Assembly (NCBI RefSeq): GCF_002198735.1
Contig: NZ_MWLO01000091.1
Location: 1 to 43,176 of the forward strand
DNA length: 43,176 nucleotides
Reading direction: 5' to 3'
Origin: Ideonella sp. A 288
Lineage (GTDB): Bacteria > Pseudomonadota > Gammaproteobacteria > Burkholderiales > Burkholderiaceae_C
Numbering within the stretch: the stretch's first letter is position 1; each line of letters begins with the position of its first letter. Below the pieces are notes generated by a model that was not told the origin of the DNA, ran no database searches, and was given only the letters and a program-made list of their open reading frames with translations. Made by a program: the position numbers and the translations under genes. This document shows, piece by piece, positions 26,375 through 33,940 of this stretch.

Positions 26375-26561
26375 CGGGCCCTCGCCGACACCCGGCGTGG
26401 CCGGGATGGATCGCCGGCGTGGAGTTGCCGGCGCCCTGGCCTTGCCGCAGGCCCTGCGACGTCGGCGCACCCCGACGCCCGGTGGACGGCCGGCCGGTTC
26501 CGCACGACACTGCACGCCGCGCCGGTCGGTCACGATCTGCCGCCACTGAATGGCCAGGCCT

Positions 26562-26588
26562 TGTCGATCGGGCCGCATCGAACCCGTC
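26562..26588 (+). promoter_or_regulatory. ECF42-type promoter (TGTCGA-N17-CGTC)
   Basis: TGTCGA at 26562-26567 and CGTC at 26585-26588 with a 17-bp spacer, about 40 bp upstream of the DGPF gene. The -35 TGTCGA is what I recall as the ECF42 target motif, and an ECF42-type sigma is encoded in this operon, so autoregulation is likely. Confidence 0.6.
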
Positions 26589-26630
26589 ATGGGGGTGTGA
26601 GCAAGCCGCTCTCGTCCATGGAGATCCCCT

Positions 26631-26978
26631 GTGAAGTACACCCTGTTCCTGTACAACGACGAAGCCCAGAGGGCCAACGCGCCGGCACCCGCCCTGCAGC
26701 AGGTGAAGGCGGCCTTCGAGGCCTACACGCAATCGCTGAAGGAGGCGGGCGTCTTCGTCGCCACCGACTGGCTGCGCCCCAGCGACACGGCCACCGTGCT
26801 CAGCGTGCGCGACGGCACCCGGCGCATCCAGGACGGCCCCTACGCCGCCAGCAAGGAGCAACTGGGCGGCTACTACGTGATCGAGGTGCCCTCGCTCGAC
26901 GAGGCCCTGCAATGGGCCGAGCGCTGCCCGTCCGCCCAACGCGGCTTGATCGAGGTGCGGCCGTCGGCCATGGGCTGA
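26631..26978 (+). CDS. YCII/DGPF domain protein
   Basis: A 115-residue ferredoxin-like-fold protein with the family signature RIQDGPYAASKEQLGGYYVI. Starts at GTG 26631 behind GGAG at 26620-26623. Genes of this DGPF group are regularly found with ECF42 sigma factors; their enzymatic role is unsettled. Its TGA overlaps the ATG of the sigma gene (TGATG). Confidence 0.92.
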   Translation: MKYTLFLYNDEAQRANAPAPALQQVKAAFEAYTQSLKEAGVFVATDWLRPSDTATVLSVRDGTRRIQDGPYAASKEQLGGYYVIEVPSLDEALQWAERCPSAQRGLIEVRPSAMG

Positions 26979-28309
26979 TGCCCAGCCTGGGCGGCACCGA
27001 CGCGGCCAGCCACGCGGCACGGGCCGCCCGCGATTCGCGCGGGCGGCTCCTGGCGCTGTTGGCGTCGCGCTCGGGCGACGTGGCCGGGGCCGAGGATGCC
27101 CTGGCCGATGCCTTTGCCGCGGCGCTGGCGATGTGGCCCACCCGCGGCGTGCCCGACAACCCGCAGGCCTGGCTGCTGACGGTGGCCCGCCACCGCCAGC
27201 TGGACGTGCTGCGCAGCGCGGCCGCGCGCACCAGCGTGCCCCTGGACGAAGAGCAGATCGAAGCCATGTTCCTGGCCGACCCCGACCCCGACGAGATCCC
27301 GGACCAGCGGTTGAAGCTGCTGTTCGTCTGCGCTCACCCGGCCATCGATCCCGGCGTGCGGGCGCCGTTGATGATGCAGACGGTGCTGGGCCTCGACGCG
27401 CAGGTGATCGCCCGTGCCTTCCTGGTGCCGGCTGCCGCCATGGCCCAGCGCCTGGTGCGGGCCAAGCGCAAGATCAAGGAGGCCGCGATCGCGTTCGCGT
27501 TGCCCGGCCGCTCCGACATGCCTGCGCGGCTCGACGCGGTGCTGGAAGCCATCTACGGTGCCTACGCCATCGGCTGGGATCTGGCGGGCGAGGCCTGCCT
27601 CGCCGTGGGTAACGACACCGATGAGGCCGATGAGGGGGCCGCCGACGCCGACCTGGCGGACGAGGCCCGCTACCTCGCCGACCTGCTGGTGCAACTGCTG
27701 CCCGACGACCCGGAGGTGCTGGGCCTGGCCGCCGGCCTGGCGCTGTCGGCGGCGCGGCGGCCGGCCCGCGTGGGACCGGAGGGCGATTACGTGGCCTTGA
27801 GCGACCAGGACACCGCCCGCTGGGACCCGCGGCTGATCCGGTGGGGCGAGCGGCTGCTCGGGCGCGCCCACGCGCAGGGCGCCGTGGGCCGGTTCCAGCT
27901 CGAGGCGGCGATCCAGTCGGTGCACATCGCCCGGGCGCACAGCGGCCACACCGACTGGGCCGCGTTGGCATTGCTGTACGAAGGCCTGGTGCGGCTGGCA
28001 CCCGGCCTGGGCGCGCGGGTGGCCAGGGCGACGGCGCTGGGCCATGCGCACGGCCCGGCGGCGGGCCTGGCCGCGCTGGATGCGATCGACCCCGGCCTGT
28101 GCGAGGCCTTCCAGCCGGCCTGGGCCGCGCGAGCCCACCTGCTCACGCTGGCGGGACGCCGCGCCGAGGCATTGGAGGCGCTGGGGCGCGCCATCGCCTT
28201 GGCCGGCGGCCCGCGGGTGCGCGCCGAGCTCGAGCGGCGTCGGCAGGCACTGTGCTCGTCGATGGACGATCGAGCGGGGCCTGGGCCGCCGAACGACCGA
28301 GACGCCTGA
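26978..28309 (+). CDS. ECF42-type sigma factor with long C-terminal extension
   Basis: A 443-residue sigma factor. Sigma region 2 (about 18-85, LLALLASRSGDVAGAEDALA and NPQAWLLTVARHRQLDVLRS) and region 4 (about 125-170, RAPLMMQTVLGLDAQVIARA and RLVRAKRKIKEA) occupy the first 180 residues. The rest (DUF6596/TPR-like, AALALLYEGLVRLAPGLGAR, ALEALGRAIALAGGP) is the extension typical of ECF42, which takes the place of an anti-sigma factor. It is coupled to the DGPF gene by TGATG. The signal it senses is not known. Confidence 0.92.
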   Translation: MPSLGGTDAASHAARAARDSRGRLLALLASRSGDVAGAEDALADAFAAALAMWPTRGVPDNPQAWLLTVARHRQLDVLRSAAARTSVPLDEEQIEAMFLADPDPDEIPDQRLKLLFVCAHPAIDPGVRAPLMMQTVLGLDAQVIARAFLVPAAAMAQRLVRAKRKIKEAAIAFALPGRSDMPARLDAVLEAIYGAYAIGWDLAGEACLAVGNDTDEADEGAADADLADEARYLADLLVQLLPDDPEVLGLAAGLALSAARRPARVGPEGDYVALSDQDTARWDPRLIRWGERLLGRAHAQGAVGRFQLEAAIQSVHIARAHSGHTDWAALALLYEGLVRLAPGLGARVARATALGHAHGPAAGLAALDAIDPGLCEAFQPAWAARAHLLTLAGRRAEALEALGRAIALAGGPRVRAELERRRQALCSSMDDRAGPGPPNDRDA

Positions 28310-28654
28310 GGGCTTGCCGGTGACGCTCGCCGAACTCTGTGGGGCCCAGGGGGATCAATGGGCCAAGGGCCCAATGGACCCATGGCCCAAGGGCCCCAGG
28401 GGACGTCAGGCGCCGGCCAGGGCGCGCGGCTGCTGATGGGGCCACTGGACGCGTTCTTTGCGCACCAGCGGCGCAACGACGACGAGCCCGCTGGTGCGAC
28501 GCCGTCGTCGTGGACGTGCGAGCCTGGGCTGGTGGGATTGGTGCGGGCCGTCGCCGAACTGGACCGGTCGGCACGGTCCGTGAATGCCCTGCAGGCGGAG
28601 CGCATCCTCCTCGTCGCTGACCCACGTCCGTTCAGTGGGCCCGAGGCGCACGCC
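28310..28654. other. Convergent intergenic region with GGGCCC palindromes
   Basis: 345 bp between the ECF42 gene and the convergent unknown gene. Two 15-bp imperfect direct repeats, ATGGGCCAAGGGCCC (28358-28372) and ATGGCCCAAGGGCCC (28382-28396), are nested inside an 8-bp inverted repeat TGGGGCCC (28340-28347)/GGGCCCCA (28391-28398). A bidirectional terminator or a small repeat element is possible. The remainder shows no gene. Confidence 0.5.
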
Positions 28655-29383
28655 CTAGTCGGCCTCGGCGGCCGGGCCGCCTGGCCGGCCGCGCGAGGCA
28701 TCGCGGGCAGCGCCCACGGCCGCCAGGGTCTCCAGGTGCCGGGCCAGCAGGTAGGCCTCGGCGGCGCGCACGGTGGGCAGGCGCGGGCGCTGCACACCGC
28801 CGGACTGCGTGACGCCGCCGCCTAGGCAGCTGCCGTCGTCGAACAGGTCGAACCCGGTCTTGTCGAGGGTCATCGGCGGATGGGCGCCGTTGGGGCACGG
28901 TGTGTAGCACGGAAAGCACGCAGGCCTTGCAATGAAGCGCTGCGGCCCGAGGTGGACCGCGACCTCGGCCATCAGGGGGCGCGGCGGCGTAGGTGCCGAC
29001 CTGGCGGCCGCCCCGTTCCGCCGACGAAAGGCGGCCCATTGCGCGCGCACTTGCGTCGCGTGGGGGCACTCACCTTCGGTGCAGGTCAGGCGCAGCCACA
29101 CGGCGTGCTCCACACGGACGTCGTCGCACCAGAACTGCTCGCGCCGCCGGCCCTGGACGTCGATGCGGGCGGCCGCGGCGATGTGGTGCTCGCCCCCGGG
29201 CGTGGTGACCACCGACCGACCTTTCCATCGCGTGCCGAAGGGCGCGCCCTGCGGCACGCGGCGGCGGACTTCATCGAGCAACTGGGTGACGTTCATGGTG
29301 CGGTCTTCATGGGCAGGGCGGCTGACGATGCCGGCCGGTGGCGCGGCCGTCAATGGAGTGTCCGAGTCGACGTGACGGGTCAT
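28655..29383 (-). CDS. Hypothetical protein, cysteine-containing
   Basis: A 242-residue protein that I do not recognise. A likely domain begins at MNVTQLLDEVRRRVP (residue 30; alternative start at 29296), with GTRWKGRSVVTTPGGEHHIA, a FWCDDVRVEHAVWLRLTC strand and C-terminal regions. Cysteine groups CTEGEC and CFPCYTPC may bind metal. ATG 29383 is preferred because it overlaps the stop of the upstream gene by ATGA. The end, AAEAYLLARHLETLAAVGAA, is helical. No membrane span or signal was seen. Confidence 0.55.
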   Translation of the reverse strand: MTRHVDSDTPLTAAPPAGIVSRPAHEDRTMNVTQLLDEVRRRVPQGAPFGTRWKGRSVVTTPGGEHHIAAAARIDVQGRRREQFWCDDVRVEHAVWLRLTCTEGECPHATQVRAQWAAFRRRNGAAARSAPTPPRPLMAEVAVHLGPQRFIARPACFPCYTPCPNGAHPPMTLDKTGFDLFDDGSCLGGGVTQSGGVQRPRLPTVRAAEAYLLARHLETLAAVGAARDASRGRPGGPAAEAD

Positions 29384-29670
29384 CGCTTGCGCCCCCGGGC
29401 CGCGGGTGGTACGCGGTGTGCACGGCAGGCGACGCAGGCGGGCGAGCCGTTCCATTGCGTGGACGCCCGCCTGCCGTGCCAGCGGCGGCGCACCCAAGGC
29501 CACCGGGCGCTGCCGCAGTGCGTGCACACCGGCGTTGGAACCCTGCCGAGCAACGCCGAAGGTGAGCGCCAGGTGGCCGAGACGACTCCGGGGCGGACAA
29601 GACGGCCGTCCAGCTCACAGGCGCGCCTGGCGCGGTGGCGAAGCGCTGCGTCACCGACCGACAGGGGCAT
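29380..29670 (-). CDS. Small double-CXXC protein, coupled to the next gene
   Basis: A 96-residue Arg- and Trp-rich protein with VCTHCGSARWPWVRRRWHGR and CVACRAHR near the C-terminus, a possible zinc-ribbon pair. Support for coding is the ATGA overlap with the gene at 28655-29383. The start is uncertain: ATG 29670 is used, and the frame is open to 29835. Not assigned to any family; it may be spurious. Confidence 0.35.
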   Translation of the reverse strand: MPLSVGDAALRHRARRACELDGRLVRPGVVSATWRSPSALLGRVPTPVCTHCGSARWPWVRRRWHGRRASTQWNGSPACVACRAHRVPPAARGRKR

Positions 29671-30036
29671 GGGTCGGGTGGCCGTGGAAGACCTTGGTGC
29701 GACCCTCGCGCTCGCCGCCCAGGGCGGCGACGTCCGACCCACCGCGTCCGGGCAGGCCGAGCCGCCAGCGCTATCACGGCATCGCAACCGGCCGGCGCCG
29801 GTGGTACCGCCTCGGCACGGAACCGGTCGCCGCAAGGCGCGCGGAGGCCCCGCCGCGGGCAGCGCATCCGGGGCCTGGTGCCACCGCGCCCTGCGGCATC
29901 CCAGTGTCGGCGGCTTCTACATTCCAGCCTTGGTTGACGCGTTCTCGTGTTGATTCACAACGGATTTTTGGGGTGGTCTGATCTTTACTAACCGCCGATG
30001 CAGTCTGAATCCACCCACAGTCAATTGGAGCTACCC
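29671..30036. other. Intergenic region before the PEP-CTERM gene
   Basis: 366 bp with no convincing gene. The last 100 bp become AT-richer (29930-30030), as expected of a promoter, and contain TTGACG at 29934-29939 and a GTTG-ATTCA-CAAC dyad at 29949-29961. No -10 at the right distance is clear, so the promoter is not assigned. Confidence 0.45.
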
Positions 30037-30828
30037 ATGAGTCTTTCGTTCTTGAAGTGCAGCCTCGTATCGGGCGTCATCGGTGCGGCGCTGTTCGCCG
30101 GACAAGTCTCGGCGGCCCCCGTCTACCTGCGGTCCAATACCGGCCAACCCTGGGGCGTCAACACCAACGAGACCGCCATGAATGCGGCATTCGGGGCGGG
30201 CGTCTGGAGCGATCTGCGCTACGAGACCGCCAACGTCGCCACGCTGTTCAGTGCGGCCAACCGCTTCATCTTCATGGAAGGCGGTGACACGAATGCCGAT
30301 GAACTCGAGGCCTTTCTGGGCGCCAACGGCGCGTTGATCGCGGCCTGGGTGAACGGCGGCGGCAGCCTGTTCGTCAACGCCGCCCCGAACGAGGGCGACG
30401 GCATGAACTACGGGTTTGGCGTGACGCTGTCGTATCCGGACTTCGACGGCTGCGACACCGCGACGGCCGTCAATGCCGCGCACCCCATCTTCTCGGGCGT
30501 TGCCACGGCCTACACGGGATCGTCCTTCTGCCACGCCAACGTCTTCGGTGCCGGCTTGACCTCGCTGATCAACGATGGCAGCGGCGAATCCACGTTGGCC
30601 GAGATGGCCGTTGGCGCCGGCCACGTCATGTTCGGCGGGATGACCACCACCAACTTCCAGGATCCTGAGGCCGACGCCTTCAATCTGCGGGTGAACATCC
30701 TCGAGTACGGCGCCGCCCAGGCCGGGCAAGTGGTGCCCGAGCCGAACACGGCGCTGCTGGTTGCCGCGGCGGCACTGGCGTTTGCAGGCCGTCGGCGCCA
30801 GAAGACAGCGGCGCGCGCCTCGGCCTGA
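30037..30828 (+). CDS. PEP-CTERM sorted protein with a GATase-like fold
   Basis: A 263-residue exported protein. A signal peptide (residues 1-26, cleavage near VSA-AP) and a C-terminal PEP-CTERM tail frame it: VPEP at 233-236, a hydrophobic span (LLVAAAALAFAG) and a basic end (RRRQK). The tail directs exosortase-mediated sorting to the outside. The middle part (LEAFLGANGALIAAWVNGGG, AAHPIFSGVAT, GHVMFGGMTTT) resembles the class I glutamine-amidotransferase-like fold seen in ThuA/DUF4350 proteins, but no catalytic Cys is obvious. TTGGAG at 30025-30030 sets the start. Exosortase is not in this window. Confidence 0.85.
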   Translation: MSLSFLKCSLVSGVIGAALFAGQVSAAPVYLRSNTGQPWGVNTNETAMNAAFGAGVWSDLRYETANVATLFSAANRFIFMEGGDTNADELEAFLGANGALIAAWVNGGGSLFVNAAPNEGDGMNYGFGVTLSYPDFDGCDTATAVNAAHPIFSGVATAYTGSSFCHANVFGAGLTSLINDGSGESTLAEMAVGAGHVMFGGMTTTNFQDPEADAFNLRVNILEYGAAQAGQVVPEPNTALLVAAAALAFAGRRRQKTAARASA

Positions 30829-30860
30829 GGTCGTCCCTGGCCTAGGGTCTGCGTCGGCGG

Positions 30861-30882
30861 CCACGGGCCCGCAGGCCCGTGG
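30861..30882 (+). terminator. Hairpin after the PEP-CTERM gene
   Basis: CCACGGGCC-CGCA-GGCCCGTGG, a perfect 9-bp stem with a 4-nt loop, 32 bp after the stop codon. It lacks a T-tract. Confidence 0.6.
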
Positions 30883-31115
30883 ACATCGGGTCGCCCAGGT
30901 CCGCGCAGGCGGGCCGGGTGCCGCCGCCGGCCACCGGAGGGTGAGTCAACGCGCGAACGGCGCTTCGGTGGCGCTCGGCCATGCCGCCGGCAAGTTGGGC
31001 AGCCCGCCTGCGCAGACACCTGCACCGCATCGTCGGCACGCAGGGTCCGTGCGGGTCCGGCGGGTCCGGCGGCGCCGGCGGCGCGCGCCGAACGCCGTGG
31101 CTGCCAAGGGCGCCG

Positions 31116-31754
31116 TCAGGCGCTCGGCATCACTTCCTGCACGCTGCGGCGCTGGTTCATGCGCCCCATCCAGGCGCCGACGGCGGGCGTGGCCGCCATC
31201 AGGGCCTGGCCGTCCGCCGTGGCCTGCAGGTAGGTCAGCACAGGCAGCAGGTGCAGGTCGGCCAGACTCACCGTGGAGCCGCCGAAGAAGTCGGTGCCGC
31301 CCAGCAGGCGGTTCACTTCGGTCAGGAACAGCGCCGCCTGCGGCTTGGCCGCTGCGACCTGGGCCTCGTCGGTCTGTCCGCCCAGCATCGGCACCAGCAC
31401 GCGCGGGATGAAGATGTTGGTGATCGACGCCGCGTAGCCATAGCTGTCGACGACGCTCATCAACTGGTTCACCCGCACCCGCTCGGCCGGCGTCGACGGC
31501 ATCAGCGCCGGCCCGGGAAACGCCTCGTCGACGTAGCGCATGATCGCGCTGGCCTCGTAGAAGCATCGGCCCTCATGCTCGAAGGCGGGCATCTTTCCCC
31601 AGGGGTTGCGGGCCATGTGGGCCGCTTCCTTGTGCTGGCCCTTGACCAGGTCCACCGCCACCAGCGAGTGCTGGACGCCCTTCTCTGCCAGGGCCAGCCG
31701 GACGGACCGGACATAGGTGCTGATCGGATCTCCGTAGACGACGGGTTCGCTCAT
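31116..31754 (-). CDS. Glutathione S-transferase family protein
   Basis: A 212-residue GST. The thioredoxin-like N-terminal domain has VVYGDPISTYVRSVRLALAE (the catalytic Ser/Tyr region), NPWGKMPAFEHEG (cis-Pro) and FYEASAIMRYVDEAFPG (glutathione gamma-glutamyl contact ES/EA). The C-terminal helical domain has GGSTVSLADLHLLPVL. It probably conjugates or reduces small electrophiles with glutathione. It is transcribed away from the TapT gene side, 103 bp downstream of it on the same strand. Confidence 0.9.
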   Translation of the reverse strand: MSEPVVYGDPISTYVRSVRLALAEKGVQHSLVAVDLVKGQHKEAAHMARNPWGKMPAFEHEGRCFYEASAIMRYVDEAFPGPALMPSTPAERVRVNQLMSVVDSYGYAASITNIFIPRVLVPMLGGQTDEAQVAAAKPQAALFLTEVNRLLGGTDFFGGSTVSLADLHLLPVLTYLQATADGQALMAATPAVGAWMGRMNQRRSVQEVMPSA

Positions 31755-31857
31755 GTGTCGATTCCTCTTGCTCAGGTTGTGCCGGGTACCGGATGGACGG
31801 CGGCGCTCGACCGCCGAACCCGGGCGATTGTGCGCGCCGGCGGTGCTGCCTGAGCCA

Positions 31858-32622
31858 TCACCCCACCGCGGTCGCGTGCGCTGGCCCGGGCTCCGCCAAC
31901 TGGCGCAGCCGCCGATGCGCGGCGCCGTCCCAGTCGACCGGCAACTGGTTCCGCGCCTGCAGGTAATGGTGGGTGAACACGTCCAGGTAGGCCGTCAGCA
32001 CCTGCTCGGCGTGGGGCTCGCCGGCCAGGCCCAGGCACAGCGCGGCCACCTCGCTGGTGCAGAAGTGGTCGTCGCGCCGTGACCGCCTGAGCTTGTAGTT
32101 CGACAGCTGAGCGGCCTGCAGGCTGAGCACCGGCAGAGTGTCGAGGTACGGGCTCTTGCGGAACATCTTGCGCGCCTCGGCCCAGGTGGCGTCCAGCAGG
32201 ATGAACAGCGGGCGCGGGCCGTCGCCGCCAGGGCAGGGGTCGGCCGGCGCCAGGCCGTGCACCACGCGCTCGGGCGGCACGTACTCGCCCGGGAACACCA
32301 CCAGCGGCTGCCACTGCGGGTCGCGCAGCAGGGCCAGCAGCGCGGGGTCGGTCTCGGTGCGGGCCCAGCCGAACGCGAAGGTGTCGGCCACCACGTCGGC
32401 CACCAGCCAGCCGGTGTTGCTGGGCTTGAGCGGCTCGACGTCGCCCATCAGCAGGCACACGCCCGCGCGCGTGGGCACCGACGGCCGCAGCGCGCACAGG
32501 CAGTGGCTGACGGCCAGCCGGCAGCTGGCGCAGCGCTCGCGCCGGAAGCCGCCGCGGGCCAGGAAGGGCTTGGTGCTGCGCGCCACGCGGGCGGCGCGCA
32601 GCAGGGAGACGGCGTGGGGCAT
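31858..32622 (-). CDS. tapT: tRNA-uridine aminocarboxypropyltransferase (DTW domain)
   Basis: A 254-residue DTW-domain enzyme (YfiP/TapT family), which adds the 3-amino-3-carboxypropyl group of SAM to U47 of tRNA (acp3U). The family features are the Cys cluster C31/C34/C41/C43 (RCASCRLAVSHCLCALRP), the LLMGDVEPLKPSNTGWLVAD strand-loop, and the D-x-T-W motif in LLDATWAEARKMFRKSP. ATG 32622 was chosen at the natural N-terminus; the frame extends far upstream without support. Confidence 0.88.
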   Translation of the reverse strand: MPHAVSLLRAARVARSTKPFLARGGFRRERCASCRLAVSHCLCALRPSVPTRAGVCLLMGDVEPLKPSNTGWLVADVVADTFAFGWARTETDPALLALLRDPQWQPLVVFPGEYVPPERVVHGLAPADPCPGGDGPRPLFILLDATWAEARKMFRKSPYLDTLPVLSLQAAQLSNYKLRRSRRDDHFCTSEVAALCLGLAGEPHAEQVLTAYLDVFTHHYLQARNQLPVDWDGAAHRRLRQLAEPGPAHATAVG

Positions 32623-32904
32623 GCAATGGCTTCGATGGGGGCGGCGGGCCCGGCGTGCGGGCGGTGGCGGGCCACCGGGCCCTGCACGGGCGGTCGAGCG
32701 ACACCGAGGGGCCGATGATGGCAGACGCCCCCGGGCGGCGCGGCCCGACGGTGCCCGGGCCGGCGACGGCCCGTCGGCCTGCGCCCGACGCCCGCTCGCG
32801 CCGTGCGATGGCGTACAGACCCCGCCGGGTGCGGCGCCCACAGTCGTGCAGCCGGCGAGCCGCCGCCCAGGCCGGCCCCCGCCCCACCCACCGATCGGCA
32901 CGCG

Positions 32905-33927
32905 ATGACCCGAAGCCCCGCGACGGCCACCGCCGCCATCCCCCTGGCCGCTCCCGCGGCCGAATCCCGGGTGGCGATCTACGGCGCCATCGCGGCCAAC
33001 GTGGCCATCGCCGTCACCAAATTCGCCGTGGCCGGCGTCACCGGCAGTTCGGCCATGCTGTCCGAGGGCATCCACTCGGCGGTCGACACCTTCAACGGCG
33101 TGCTGCTGCTGGTGGGCATCCGCCTGAGCCAGCGGCCGGCCACGCCCGAGCACCCGTTCGGACACGGCAAGGAGCTGTACTTCTGGAGCCTGATCGTCGC
33201 GGTGCTGATCTTCGGCCTGGGTGGTGGCGTGTCGTTCTACGAGGGCGTGCAGCACATTCGCCACCCGCAGCCGATGACCGACCCGAGCTGGAACTACGCC
33301 GTGCTCGGCGCGGCCACGCTGTTCGAGAGCATCAGCTTCGCCATCGCGCTGCGCCAGTTCCGCCGGCAGGCGGCCGGTGCGCCGTTCTGGCAGGCGGTGC
33401 ACCGCAGCAAGGACCCCACCACCTACACCGTGCTCGCCGAAGACGCGGCGGCGCTGGCGGGCCTGGCCATCGCGGCCACGGGCATCGCGCTGGCCCATGC
33501 GCTGGACATGCCGGTGCTGGACGGCGTGGCCTCGCTGCTCATCGGCGTGCTGCTCGCCGGCGTGGCCTCGCTGCTGACCTGGGAATCGCGCGGCCTGCTC
33601 ATCGGCGAGGGCATCCGCCCCGAGACGGCGCAGGCCCTGCGCGCCATCGCACTGGCCCAGCCGGGCGTGCGCGACGTGGGGCGGGTGCTGTCGATGTACG
33701 TGGGGCCCGACGACGCGCTGGTGACGATGGACCTCGACTTCGACGCGGGCACCGGGACGGCCGAAGCGGCGCTGGCCTTTGCCCAGATCGTGCAGCGCGT
33801 GCGGGCACGCTACCCGATGATCCGGCGGCTCTTCGTCGAGGCCGGTGCCGGCTCGGCGCTGCAGCGCTGGACGCGGCCGGATGCGATCCGTCTGGACGGC
33901 GAGGGCGTGGCTGCGACGGGCCCTTGA
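32905..33927 (+). CDS. Cation diffusion facilitator (ZnT9-like)
   Basis: A 340-residue CDF transporter, exporting Zn2+ or a similar divalent cation. SSAMLSEGIHSAVDTFNGVL carries the HxxxD metal site of TM2, PEHPFGHGKELYFW follows in the first loop, and TVLAEDAAALAGLAIA carries the TM5 site. The cytosolic tail (residues 250-325) is a ferredoxin-like domain ending in PMIRRLFVEAG. The sequence layout (DPTTYTVLAEDAAA) resembles the eukaryotic ZNT9/bacterial YdfM branch. It diverges from tapT over 282 bp in which no site was recognised. Confidence 0.9.
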   Translation: MTRSPATATAAIPLAAPAAESRVAIYGAIAANVAIAVTKFAVAGVTGSSAMLSEGIHSAVDTFNGVLLLVGIRLSQRPATPEHPFGHGKELYFWSLIVAVLIFGLGGGVSFYEGVQHIRHPQPMTDPSWNYAVLGAATLFESISFAIALRQFRRQAAGAPFWQAVHRSKDPTTYTVLAEDAAALAGLAIAATGIALAHALDMPVLDGVASLLIGVLLAGVASLLTWESRGLLIGEGIRPETAQALRAIALAQPGVRDVGRVLSMYVGPDDALVTMDLDFDAGTGTAEAALAFAQIVQRVRARYPMIRRLFVEAGAGSALQRWTRPDAIRLDGEGVAATGP

Positions 33928-33940
33928 CGCAGCCGCGCGA

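Noticed and set aside
28358-28825. A 155-codon plus-strand frame after the ECF42 gene
   Set aside because: It begins in the GGGCCC repeats, has a Gly/Pro-rich start, and its second half is antisense to the cysteine-containing gene. No domain was recognised.
29949-29961. TTGATTCACAA shared by the dyads at 2494-2504 and 29950-29960
   Set aside because: An 11-bp match is expected by chance in 43 kb, and the two genes have no evident common control.
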